Source: Campylobacterota bacterium
GTDB taxonomy: Bacteria > Babelota > Babeliae > Babelales > RVW-14
Length of the DNA: 64,000 bases
Assembly: GCA_020633995.1 (NCBI GenBank)
Contig: JACKCO010000003.1
Location: forward strand, 186,001-250,000
Direction of reading: 5' to 3'
In this document: positions 46,099 through 54,724 of the stretch, piece after piece
How the letters are laid out: each line of letters begins with the position of its first letter
Numbering within the stretch: the first letter of the stretch is position 1
Notes under the pieces: model-generated
Databases searched by the model: none
Told to the model about the DNA's origin: nothing
Seen by the model: the letters and a program-made list of their open reading frames with translations, nothing else
Position numbers and translations under genes: made by a program

Positions 46099-46176
46099 GG
46101 GGCTGTAGCTCAGTTTGGTTAGAGCGTCCGCCTGTCACGCGGAAGGTCGCGAGTTCGAGTCTCGTCAGCCCCGCCA
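46099..46176 (+). tRNA. tRNA-Asp (anticodon GTC)
   Basis: The sequence folds as a full cloverleaf: acceptor GGGGCTG/CAGCCCC, D arm from GCTC, anticodon stem TCCGC/GCGGA with loop CTGTCAC (anticodon 46134-46136), T arm GCGAG with TTCGAGT, discriminator G and an encoded CCA. Read in three frames it also produces a spurious short open frame. Confidence 0.96.
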
Positions 46177-46440
46177 TAATTATCGAGAACTTCTTCCCTG
46201 CCGGCTTTTCCTTTACTCTCTCATTTTTCTTTTTCTAAATAATTGCACCAACCGTGTTTTTTATAGAAGACTACAGGTGTTACAACGAGCAATGCCTCGA
46301 GCGTAAATACAAGTTGTCACGGTAGCGTATCACAAAACCGCTTCCCTTTATCTATCCCCTGAATTTTTTTCAGGTTCCAGGAATGCATAGGATTCTGAAA
46401 AAGCCCGACAAGATACACGGAAGCGTAGAGGAGTCTTGTT

Positions 46441-48117
46441 ATGAAAATATTCAGCAGACAACCTTTTGTGCTCAATCCTACAAAATTCATGCTATCTCAT
46501 GTTTTTTTCACGTTGCTTGCACTGTCCACAACCAACGTTCGTAGTGCAGAGACATCTCAGTTGCTCGCTATAACTCAGGTAAGCAGCCAAAATGAAAAAG
46601 AACATGAAAAAACAGCCGAAACCACAATCCCAAAACTGCGAGAAATAGTATCCAAGATGATTGCCAACAAAATTGACCTTGGTTACAATGAAGAACTTTT
46701 TGGGCAGCTTTGTGAGTATCCAGAGTTTTTGGCAGAAGTTGGCTTAAGCCAAAAACCAGAGAGTGTTATTCATCTGTTGACTGTCCTAAAAGAACGCTTT
46801 TACCCAAGCTATGTTTTTAAAACACTTCAGGCAGAAAATAAAGCCGTTACAAAAGACCTCGGTCCAAGATTACGGCTTGGCAGTCAGTGCGTACAAAGTG
46901 TCTTGCTACCGCCAGAAAGAGAACCTTTCGGCGCCAAACAAAAGCAAGACTTTATACATCAAATAATCTGTAAGTTTTACTCACAACTACTTGCTGCACA
47001 CAAACCTCTTGCCCAGTTTTCTTTAAACAAAGGCGCAAATACCATCGTTATTAGCTCAGACCTGCGCTACATGTTTATTTCAAGTAATATGGGTCATCAA
47101 CGCGAAGTCAACATGTATGACCTTAACGCTTTGTTAACGAACAAAGTGGCATACATCACCAAGTTTTCATACGGAACAATCACTCCTTATTCTGTAAAAA
47201 TAAGCGCATGCGGCACGTACCTTTTAACTGGAGGTGATGGCATAATTCGTCTCTGGAGTGTACCAAAACTGGCAAACAACCACAGAAAGCCCGATGGTGC
47301 TCGACTCAAGGCACTACCCAGCGAAGGATCAGCAACATTATCTGCCAATTTCAGCCCCAACGGAAAATATGTTTCGATAAGTAACTTTGACGGTAACGTT
47401 ATGGTTTACGACCTAGAACAAATACTCACGCTCACAAGTAACCCTGAGCGAGCATTGGTCGTTAACATTTGCCCAGAAGAAAGCAAACCAATTGCTGTAA
47501 CATCATTTAGTCCATGTGGTCAATACCTGCTTGCTTCATGTAATAACGGCATAACCAACATTTGGAATATCCAAAATCTGATTACACAAGCTGAGACAGG
47601 TCAAGTAAAAAATATCACCCACAAACAAGCCGCCCCACACCTTGTTGCAAAATTTGAGAGCAACTCTAAAAACCCCTCTAGCAGCGCATTTTCACCTCAT
47701 GGAAACTTAGTTATTACCACATCTAACAAGGCTTTGTACATCTGGGATTTTAAAACTCTTGCCAACAAGCAACAAGATGGTGAAGTTATCCCTATCGCAA
47801 AAGTACTAAGCGAGGGACTTTACTTCTCGTATGCTTTTAGTCCTTGCCAGCGCTACCTGCTCATCGGTGATGGGAAAAAAACAATGCATCTGTACGATGT
47901 TCCAACACTCCTACAAAATCCTTCAAATCAAGCTCGTGCTCAAATTTTTGAACAGGCATTTGATAAGGAAATAAAAACAGTTTCTTATAGTCCTAACGGT
48001 GATTTTTTTTGTATCGGAACCAGCAATTTTTGCTATATTTTACCCTCCATAAGCTATTTCGAAAAAAAACAGTTTGAAACAATTAATACATTGCTTCTTA
48101 AAAAAGTAACTAACTAG
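46441..48117 (+). CDS. exported WD40-repeat protein, 558 aa
   Basis: This opens a same-strand run of seven WD40 genes. Residues about 1-36 are a long signal peptide. An N-terminal helical region (to about 190) is followed by propeller repeats carrying the blade pattern of [FS]SPxGxY, T.DG or SNDG, and IWxxx: GGDGIIRLWSV (about 263), FSPNGKYVSISNFDGNVMVYD, FSPCGQYLLASCNNGITNIWN, FSPHGNLVITTSNKALYIWD. The tail SISYFEKKQFETINTLLLKK resembles the helix closing the other family members. The preceding 264 bp contain only a degenerate palindromic element near 46359-46416. Confidence 0.83.
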   Translation: MKIFSRQPFVLNPTKFMLSHVFFTLLALSTTNVRSAETSQLLAITQVSSQNEKEHEKTAETTIPKLREIVSKMIANKIDLGYNEELFGQLCEYPEFLAEVGLSQKPESVIHLLTVLKERFYPSYVFKTLQAENKAVTKDLGPRLRLGSQCVQSVLLPPEREPFGAKQKQDFIHQIICKFYSQLLAAHKPLAQFSLNKGANTIVISSDLRYMFISSNMGHQREVNMYDLNALLTNKVAYITKFSYGTITPYSVKISACGTYLLTGGDGIIRLWSVPKLANNHRKPDGARLKALPSEGSATLSANFSPNGKYVSISNFDGNVMVYDLEQILTLTSNPERALVVNICPEESKPIAVTSFSPCGQYLLASCNNGITNIWNIQNLITQAETGQVKNITHKQAAPHLVAKFESNSKNPSSSAFSPHGNLVITTSNKALYIWDFKTLANKQQDGEVIPIAKVLSEGLYFSYAFSPCQRYLLIGDGKKTMHLYDVPTLLQNPSNQARAQIFEQAFDKEIKTVSYSPNGDFFCIGTSNFCYILPSISYFEKKQFETINTLLLKKVTN

Positions 48118-48126
48118 CTAAAGAAC

Positions 48127-49362
48127 ATGAATATTTCGACGAAACACACTTTTTTTGTTTTTATCATTTTAATAACGTACTCCGCTCTTGCAATGGACAT
48201 AGAACAACAAACGCAAAAAAATCTTGATACGATTGAAACAAACTTCCAATATTTACTTAAACACCATCCCAGCTCGCTACTGGAATGTTTTAAGGATAGC
48301 TCATCCCTGCAATGCGTAGCAATTAGCAACAATGAAGAATATATCGCCTTAGCATCTGCACGTGGAACCATTGCTATTTATAGTAGACTCACTAAAACTC
48401 ATACGATGTTTGCCACTGATCAAACAAATATAAGAAAAATTGCTTTTAGTTACAACGGAAATCACCTTTTTGTTTTATCTGACAACAGCGTACAACGCTA
48501 CCTTCTTTCAGGGGAACTAAGACATATGTGGCCTTCACCAACTCCTCTTTTGAATATGGCCTTAAGTGCAAATGGGAAAACCCTTCTGATAGTTTCAGAG
48601 CAAGGGATACATCTTTTTTCAAGCTCAGATCTTTACCAAATAACTTCAATCGACTATAAAACCAACGTCTCAAAAACACTTTTCAGTCCAGCAAAATCAT
48701 ACATTGCAATTTTATGTGCCTCAACAAGTAACCTGTTTCTCTACAATTTCCACGCAAAAAAAACAATACTCCTTGCACATCCAGGACACGTTTTTGATAT
48801 GGTCTTCAGTCCAACTGAAAAAAAACTTGCAACATTATATAAAGACAAAGGAGACTGTGTTAAGCTCTGGAACTTTGCAGGGGTATGTCTTGCAACCTTA
48901 AAACAACCTTATGGTACCCACACATTTAAATTCAGTGAATGTGGCAAACTCTTAATCGTTGGAACAGGTAACGAACTGCGTACTTTTTGTACAACAACGG
49001 GAAACTTAGTTGCCACTACTCAAGCCGGCATACGTCCTATCGAAACAATAATTTCAGTACCAAAAAGTAACTATTTTTTAACCGCACAAAGAAACAGCAC
49101 TGACATAACACTATGGACTGTAAAAAACGGAGTCCCAATACTTATTGCTCCAGTTACTTTTCCAAGCGTATTTCTCATGCCATGCTGTAGTAGTAATAGA
49201 ATAATGCCAAGTCCACTAGGCTCGTTTTGTATTTTCTTCAACCAAAATATAGTTTATCAATATCCACTCCCAAGATTCTTTAGTACGGTGGACAACGACA
49301 ATATTCAGATGCTGCTAAACGACAAAAACATAAAAGGTGCGTGTAATGAAAATCTCAACTAA
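48127..49362 (+). CDS. exported WD40-repeat protein, 411 aa
   Basis: A signal peptide (FFVFIILITYSALAM) starts the protein, 9 bp after the previous stop. Blades are degenerate but regular: AISNNEEYIALASARGTIAIYS (read as two pieces), FSYNGNHLFVLSDNSVQRY, FSPAKSYIAILCAS, FSPTEKKLATLYKDKGDCVKLWN. The C-terminal RFFSTVDNDNIQMLLND matches the family tail after the propeller. The 3' end overlaps the next gene by 17 bp. Confidence 0.82.
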   Translation: MNISTKHTFFVFIILITYSALAMDIEQQTQKNLDTIETNFQYLLKHHPSSLLECFKDSSSLQCVAISNNEEYIALASARGTIAIYSRLTKTHTMFATDQTNIRKIAFSYNGNHLFVLSDNSVQRYLLSGELRHMWPSPTPLLNMALSANGKTLLIVSEQGIHLFSSSDLYQITSIDYKTNVSKTLFSPAKSYIAILCASTSNLFLYNFHAKKTILLAHPGHVFDMVFSPTEKKLATLYKDKGDCVKLWNFAGVCLATLKQPYGTHTFKFSECGKLLIVGTGNELRTFCTTTGNLVATTQAGIRPIETIISVPKSNYFLTAQRNSTDITLWTVKNGVPILIAPVTFPSVFLMPCCSSNRIMPSPLGSFCIFFNQNIVYQYPLPRFFSTVDNDNIQMLLNDKNIKGACNENLN

Positions 49363-50506
49363 AGCCGTTCTTATTTTTTTTCTATCAACACTTACTCAAA
49401 CTTCAACAAAAGCTAATCTTGGTAAAAAAATAGTTATTCTTGCCCTTGCAATACTCACCAGCGCAACAACTTACCCTGCCGAAAAACAACAACACCTGTA
49501 CAACTTTTTGTGCTACCTCAAACAAACCGTACCCGAATCAAACCACCCAAACATTGTTAGGAGCGTTGCTTTTGGTTACTATGGAATATTACTAGAAACA
49601 TACCTCAGACAACACGAAAGAATAACGCTACCTCACAACGCATACATCAACTCAATAGCTTTTAACCCTTCTGGAACGCTCATCGCTACTGCCTGTGACG
49701 ATGGGACCACAAACATATGGGATATTTGCGGAATTATTATTTGCCAAATCCCACAAAAAAACAAACGCGCCTATGCCATTGATTTTACTTCAGACGATCA
49801 AATCATGACAATTTACTACAACAATCCTTGCCAAATCAAACTATGGAATACCAAGGGGGAGTTAATAGAAAGCCGTGAATTTCCAGAAGCGGTTTATAGA
49901 CTCTTTGCAACCTCAGATCTATCTGTCATTTCGACTGCATCAGCACTGGGCATAAGAGTAGTAGAAGTACACACTCCTGAAAAAAAATTTCTTATAGAGC
50001 ACAATGATGAAATTAATTCTGTAGTCTTTAGCCATGACAAACAATACATCGCTACTGCCTCCGATGACGGCACTACAAAAGTGTATACCCAACATGGCGA
50101 ACTTATTAAAAAAATTTCGCATGGCAACTGGATCACTGGTGTTACCCTTAGTCATCACAACAATTTTATAATAACAACATCATCTCGAAACGGAGAAATT
50201 AAAATATGGGATTTTAATGGTAACCTGGTAATAAAGCTATCAGCCGAAGACACAGTTACCAATGTTGCAATAGATCCCTATGAAAAATTTTTCGTAACAG
50301 ATTGCAGCTGGCTTGTAACCCTAGACGGAAAAATTCTTAAACGACTAACCCCAAATGCCAACAGCAAAGTATTATTTAGCCCAGATGGAAAACTTATCGC
50401 TCTTGCTTGCGTAAAAAAGTCTACAGTTAAACTATTCCCATCGCCACATTATTTTGCACAACTTGCTTTTGACGAACTCATTGACCTACTCTTCCCCGAA
50501 CAGTAG
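49346..50506 (+). CDS. exported WD40-repeat protein with two tandem signal-like segments
   Basis: The first hydrophobic segment (TKAVLIFFLSTLTQTSTKA) resembles that of the preceding gene, and the second (GKKIVILALAILTSATTYPA) aligns with the signal peptide of the two following paralogs; from EKQQHLYNFLCYLKQTV on it matches them. Propeller blades follow: AFNPSGTLIATACDDGTTNIWD, FSHDKQYIATASDDGTTKVYT. The gene ends at LLFPEQ followed by TAG, where paralogs have TGG and continue WLYQIG; the next codons still encode LYQIGDFF. A nonsense change has thus shortened the tail by about nine residues. Confidence 0.82.
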   Translation: MKISTKAVLIFFLSTLTQTSTKANLGKKIVILALAILTSATTYPAEKQQHLYNFLCYLKQTVPESNHPNIVRSVAFGYYGILLETYLRQHERITLPHNAYINSIAFNPSGTLIATACDDGTTNIWDICGIIICQIPQKNKRAYAIDFTSDDQIMTIYYNNPCQIKLWNTKGELIESREFPEAVYRLFATSDLSVISTASALGIRVVEVHTPEKKFLIEHNDEINSVVFSHDKQYIATASDDGTTKVYTQHGELIKKISHGNWITGVTLSHHNNFIITTSSRNGEIKIWDFNGNLVIKLSAEDTVTNVAIDPYEKFFVTDCSWLVTLDGKILKRLTPNANSKVLFSPDGKLIALACVKKSTVKLFPSPHYFAQLAFDELIDLLFPEQ

Positions 50507-50717
50507 CTTTATCAAATTGGCGATTTTTTTTGATGTGCAGTTTTAATTCATTAACACCATAGAAAGCATTTAGACATGCTAAAAAAAATAATTATCCTTA
50601 CCCTTGCAGCACTCATTAACACCACAACTCACGGTGCAGAAAAACAGCAACATCTGTATAACTTTTTGTGCTACCTCAAACAAACTGTTCATACAGTCAA
50701 TCATCCAAATATTGTTA
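50506..50717 (+). repeat. 212-bp direct repeat, left copy
   Basis: This sequence spans the end of one WD40 gene and the start and signal peptide of the next. It is nearly identical to 51820-52031, with only a few mismatches. It marks the duplicated junction. Confidence 0.9.
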
Positions 50718-51847
50718 GGAGCATTGCTTTTGGTTGCTATGAAGCACTACTTAACGCGCACATCAGGCAACACGGACAGACGATTTTACAACACGACTTG
50801 CAGGCAAGTATTTGCTCAGTTTCCTTCAGCCCCGATGGCACGCTTATTGCAACTGCATCAGATGACTGCACTGCAAAATTATGGAGCCCTGATGGCAACC
50901 TTATTGCAATCCTCGACCATAACGACTGGGTCCCCTCTGTTTCATTCAGCCCTGATAGCACACTTATTGCAACTGCATCACGTGACCACACTGCAAAACT
51001 ATGGAACCGTGACGGACAACTCGTTGCAACCCTCAATCATAATGACCGGGTCAACTCTGTTATATTCAGCCCTGATGGCACACTCATTGCAACTGGATTA
51101 TACAACTTCAAAACAGAGCTATGGAGCCGCAACGGACAACTCATTGCAACCCTCAATATCGATAACGGCTGGCTCAACTCTGCTGCATTCAGCCCTGATA
51201 GCACGCTCATTGCAACTACATCAGAAGACTGTATTGCAAAACTATGGAACCGTAATGGACAACTCATTGCAACCCTCAATCACAATGACCACATCAACTC
51301 TGTTTCATTCAGCCCTGATAGCAAACTTATTGCAACTGCATCAAGTGACCACACTACAAAACTATGGAACCGTGACGGACAACTTGTTGCAACCCTCAAT
51401 CATAATGACCGGGTCAACTCTGTTGTATTCAGCCCTGATGGCACACTCATTGCAACTGCATCATATGACCGCACTGCAACACTATGGAACCGTGACGGAC
51501 AACCTGTTGCAACCTTCAACCATAACCGCTGGGTCGACTCTGTTGTATTCAGCCCTGATAACGCACTCATTGCAACTGCATCAGGTGACCGCACTGCAAA
51601 ACTATGGAACCGTGACGGACAACTCATTGCAACCCTCAATCATAACGGCTGGGTCACCTCTGTTTCATTCAGCCCTGATGGAACACTCATTGCAGCTGCA
51701 TCAATTGCAATTGTATCAGAAGTTGACGACACAATAATCTTATGGCCTGCACCTGATTACTTTGCACAACTCACGCTCGACGAGCTCATCGAACTGCTTT
51801 TCCCAGAACAAGCTCATTGGCTTTATCAAATTAGCGATGTTTTTTGA
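50576..51847 (+). CDS. exported WD40 protein with eight near-identical blades
   Basis: The signal peptide (LKKIIILTLAALINTTTHGA) and EKQQHLYNFLCYLKQTV lead-in are shared with neighbours. From about residue 80, eight blades of 40-41 aa recur almost unchanged: SFSPDGTLIATAS, a D-H/R-T triplet, KLWNRDGQLIATLNHND. At the DNA level units start at about 50825, 50945, 51065, 51188, 51308, 51428, 51548 and 51668. Such uniformity points to recent unit duplication or gene conversion. The last blade ends IILWPAPDYF followed by the family tail LTLDELIELLFPEQ. A long open frame in the +1 shifted frame is a by-product of the repeats. Confidence 0.9.
   Translation: MLKKIIILTLAALINTTTHGAEKQQHLYNFLCYLKQTVHTVNHPNIVRSIAFGCYEALLNAHIRQHGQTILQHDLQASICSVSFSPDGTLIATASDDCTAKLWSPDGNLIAILDHNDWVPSVSFSPDSTLIATASRDHTAKLWNRDGQLVATLNHNDRVNSVIFSPDGTLIATGLYNFKTELWSRNGQLIATLNIDNGWLNSAAFSPDSTLIATTSEDCIAKLWNRNGQLIATLNHNDHINSVSFSPDSKLIATASSDHTTKLWNRDGQLVATLNHNDRVNSVVFSPDGTLIATASYDRTATLWNRDGQPVATFNHNRWVDSVVFSPDNALIATASGDRTAKLWNRDGQLIATLNHNGWVTSVSFSPDGTLIAAASIAIVSEVDDTIILWPAPDYFAQLTLDELIELLFPEQAHWLYQISDVF
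50825..51787 (+). repeat. tandem 120-bp DNA repeat encoding WD40 blades
   Basis: Eight units with a 120-bp period (one of 123 bp) lie inside the coding sequence. Each starts near TTCAGCCCTGAT and includes CTATGGAACCGTGACGGACA. Adjacent units differ mainly at a few codons. Confidence 0.9.
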
Positions 51848-52031
51848 TGTGCAGTTTTAATTCATTAACACCATAGAAAGCATTTAGACATGCTAAAAAA
51901 AATAATTATCCTTACCCTTGCAGCACTCATTAACACCACAACTCACGGTGCAGAAAAACAGCAACATCTGTATAACTTTTTGTGCTACCTCAAACAAACT
52001 GTTCATACAGACAATCATCCAAATATTGTTA
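51820..52031 (+). repeat. 212-bp direct repeat, right copy
   Basis: Nearly identical to 50506-50717. Here the segment covers the stop of the eight-blade gene and the start of its neighbour, so the block between the copies is one unequal-crossover unit. Confidence 0.9.
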
Positions 52032-53293
52032 AAAATATTGCTTTTGGCTGCTATGAAACATTGCTAAGACTCTATACTCAAAAATATGGAGTTATTAAAA
52101 TAGAAAATGACGAAGCAGTTGGAAATGTTCTGTTCAGTCCTAATGGAAAACTTATTGTATGTGCTGCCTGCCCAAAACCTACTGTTACAATACACTCATT
52201 GGAAAGTAGGCACTCAGTAAAACTTAATCATGACAAAGTAATACACAAAATCGAGTTTAGTCCATGTAGCAAATTAATTACTACAATCTCACGTGATAAA
52301 TCTGTTGCAAAACTATGGAGTATCAAAGGAGATTTGGTCGCACAATTACAACACGATGGCTTAATAAGCGATATTACATTCAACCCTTGTAACAAACTCA
52401 TAGCAACCGCATCACACGATGGATCTGTCAAACTATGGAGTCATGAAGGAAAACTTTTAAAAAAACTTATACACAACGGCACAGTTCCCCTCGTCGTTTT
52501 CAGTGCAAATGGAAACCTTTTAGCAACAGCATCAAAAAAAACTCTCAAACTATGGACATCTGACGGAGATTTACAGCGCAATTTAGAGCACCCGGAAGAA
52601 GTGAAAAGTTTTGTTCTTAGTCCATGCGAAAAATTTATTGCAGTAGCAACACATGATAACAATTCTCCTCTATCTTACTTATATCTCCGAAACATAAACG
52701 GAGAATATATTACAAAGACAGCACAGCTAGTCAATACTGGGCCTCCACAATTCAGTCAATGCGGAAAATTTCTTGTCACAGTACCACCAGGTCAAAGCGT
52801 CCAGCTATTGCACACGGATGGGAAAACTACTACTAACCTTCCTCACCCCAAATTTGTATCCGGTGCTTCATTGAGCCCATGCGGAAAACTTGTAGTCACA
52901 ACGGACCACGATGGTGCCGCTTATTTATGGAAAACTAACGGAGATTTCTTACAAAAACTAAACACAGATCTTGAAAAAAGTATAAGTACAAATTACCTTA
53001 CCACTTGGTTCAGTCCATGCGGAAAATTAATCATACTCATGGAGAAATATTTCATGCATGCATTATGCAAGGCAAACGGAAAACTCATTACAATTGCTCC
53101 TGAAGACACGACCCCTTTACCAACGTTCAGCCCATGCTCAAACTACGTATCATTTCCTCTAAATGATCGCGCTTGTGTCATTTTCCCTGCTGTAAATTTT
53201 TTTTCACGATTTACCCTTGCCGAATTGATTGACCTACTCTTCCCCGAACAGTGGCTTTATCAAATTGGCAATGTTTTTGATATACAAGTTTAA
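51890..53293 (+). CDS. exported WD40-repeat protein, 467 aa
   Basis: The N-terminal 50 residues are identical or nearly so to the previous gene's, after which the propeller is diverged: FSPCSKLITTISRDKSVAKLW, FNPCNKLIATASHDGSVKLWS, FSANGNLLATASKKTLKLWT, SPCGKLVVTTDHDGAAYLWK. The C-terminus holds the full family tail, FTLAELIDLLFPEQWLYQ. About eight to ten blade-like units can be counted. The contrast between a conserved leader and divergent blades suggests recombination of the leader. Confidence 0.88.
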   Translation: MLKKIIILTLAALINTTTHGAEKQQHLYNFLCYLKQTVHTDNHPNIVKNIAFGCYETLLRLYTQKYGVIKIENDEAVGNVLFSPNGKLIVCAACPKPTVTIHSLESRHSVKLNHDKVIHKIEFSPCSKLITTISRDKSVAKLWSIKGDLVAQLQHDGLISDITFNPCNKLIATASHDGSVKLWSHEGKLLKKLIHNGTVPLVVFSANGNLLATASKKTLKLWTSDGDLQRNLEHPEEVKSFVLSPCEKFIAVATHDNNSPLSYLYLRNINGEYITKTAQLVNTGPPQFSQCGKFLVTVPPGQSVQLLHTDGKTTTNLPHPKFVSGASLSPCGKLVVTTDHDGAAYLWKTNGDFLQKLNTDLEKSISTNYLTTWFSPCGKLIILMEKYFMHALCKANGKLITIAPEDTTPLPTFSPCSNYVSFPLNDRACVIFPAVNFFSRFTLAELIDLLFPEQWLYQIGNVFDIQV

Positions 53294-53321
53294 TCAATTT
53301 AACTCATAGAGATGTCTAAAC

Positions 53322-54626
53322 GTGATAAAAAAAATAACAATCCTCTCCCTAACTTTGCTCATTAGCTCAATAACTTATGCCACCGAGCAAAGTCCAACTG
53401 AAATAAAAGATAACCAAGAAACAGAAGAGAATAACACCACACCCAGCCTATTTAACTTAGCAATCATTGGTCTTGCACAACATGCTCAACCTAAGCTAAC
53501 TTCAACACGTAGACAGTTCTTAAATATGCTCTATGAACTTGTATGGCAAAAGTACGGAGTTATCTGCACCGAACCAAACCAACTAAACAACCACAATGAA
53601 TTTACATCATTATATCCACTCCAAAAAATCCAGCACAAAAATGAACATTATTTTTATGATCAAGCAGACTATCCTCTCAATGCCCTACCTTGCCACATCA
53701 AAAAAGAACTAGCTCCACATCTTGCACGTACACACTTTTTTAAGCTTTTTAAAAAAATATGCGCCATGACTTCAAGCCCCAAAACTCGTATTTTTGGAAA
53801 ATTTAATCTTTACTCAAATCATCAAGTTGTTGGGCTCTCATGCAAGGAGCAAGAAACTATAATCAAAGCATATGACTCTTGGCAAGGAGCTTTTTTCCTC
53901 GATACCTTTGACCATTCAAAAATTTCTTGTACTGTAACACCTCTTGAGAATTTTAGTCTTACCTACACAACAACACAAAACTGCGCAAGCCATGAGCTCT
54001 ATTCAAAAGTTGAGTCACTCTATCCAAGCATTAAAAAACTATGTGGTGATAATACTAATTCTAGAATCGTTTTTAGAGAAATAGATCCTTCTTCTACATA
54101 TTTCGCATTAACCATATGTACACCTAAACACTGTGACGATAGCAGCTGCAGAGTATCTCAACATCATACTCACGATGAATATGAAACTTTTGTTGGGAAA
54201 ATCGCTAAAGACAACATCACAAAACCATATATAATTCATTCCCACCAAGCACCTATACAAGGATGTACATTTTTACCCGGCACACAGCAAGTAATGATTC
54301 ATTATGAAGATGGTTCTGTAAGACTATGGAATTTTAACAAGAAAATGTTTTGGGATTTTGGATGTATGCAAAAAATACTCATCAGCCCCTGTGGACAATA
54401 CATGTTGGCAGCCAAAAAAAACAAAACTATTTTTTTTACTATACAAAAAGTAGAAAAAGATACTGATATATTCACTTTTCACGGCCTAAATGCTAAACAT
54501 TTTTCTTTTGATCCATGTAGTAAATATTTTTGTATTGCGACAGATAGATATTTTGTTCGCCTTCCTCTTTCAGCTTATTTTGAACAACTAAGCCTTGAAG
54601 AACTGGAAGATATTTTGTCTTATTGA
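53322..54626 (+). CDS. exported WD40-family protein, 434 aa
   Basis: Translation likely starts at GTG; the paralogs have ATG in the same context before LKKIIIL. The signal peptide is IKKITILSLTLLISSITYAT. The first 270 residues have a helical N-region and few recognisable blades; clear propeller units occur near 330-420 (GCTFLPGTQQVMIHYEDG, VRLWNFN, ISPCGQYMLAAKKNKTIFF). The tail is YFEQLSLEELEDILSY. A cysteine/histidine-rich CDDSSCRVSQHHTHD segment near residue 275 is not seen in the paralogs. Confidence 0.78.
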   Translation: MIKKITILSLTLLISSITYATEQSPTEIKDNQETEENNTTPSLFNLAIIGLAQHAQPKLTSTRRQFLNMLYELVWQKYGVICTEPNQLNNHNEFTSLYPLQKIQHKNEHYFYDQADYPLNALPCHIKKELAPHLARTHFFKLFKKICAMTSSPKTRIFGKFNLYSNHQVVGLSCKEQETIIKAYDSWQGAFFLDTFDHSKISCTVTPLENFSLTYTTTQNCASHELYSKVESLYPSIKKLCGDNTNSRIVFREIDPSSTYFALTICTPKHCDDSSCRVSQHHTHDEYETFVGKIAKDNITKPYIIHSHQAPIQGCTFLPGTQQVMIHYEDGSVRLWNFNKKMFWDFGCMQKILISPCGQYMLAAKKNKTIFFTIQKVEKDTDIFTFHGLNAKHFSFDPCSKYFCIATDRYFVRLPLSAYFEQLSLEELEDILSY

Positions 54627-54724
54627 TTAAGTGGTAATCATTCTAAGTTTTGGCTATACTCGAAAAATTATTATTCTCAATATACCGATCTCACAAGGTT
54701 CATGTAAAAAAGGGAGAAAATTTT

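Noticed and set aside
46115..46306. Short open frame with arginine-rich start
   Set aside because: Its first part is the tRNA-Asp gene read as protein.
50604..51737. A 377-aa open frame overlapping the eight-blade WD40 gene in another frame
   Set aside because: It arises because the 120-bp unit has no stop in that frame; the product is repetitive, lacks a signal peptide and domain, and the annotated frame has clear WD40 structure.
50825..51787. Regular repeats suggesting a CRISPR array
   Set aside because: The period is 120 bp with no unique spacers, and the units encode WD40 blades.
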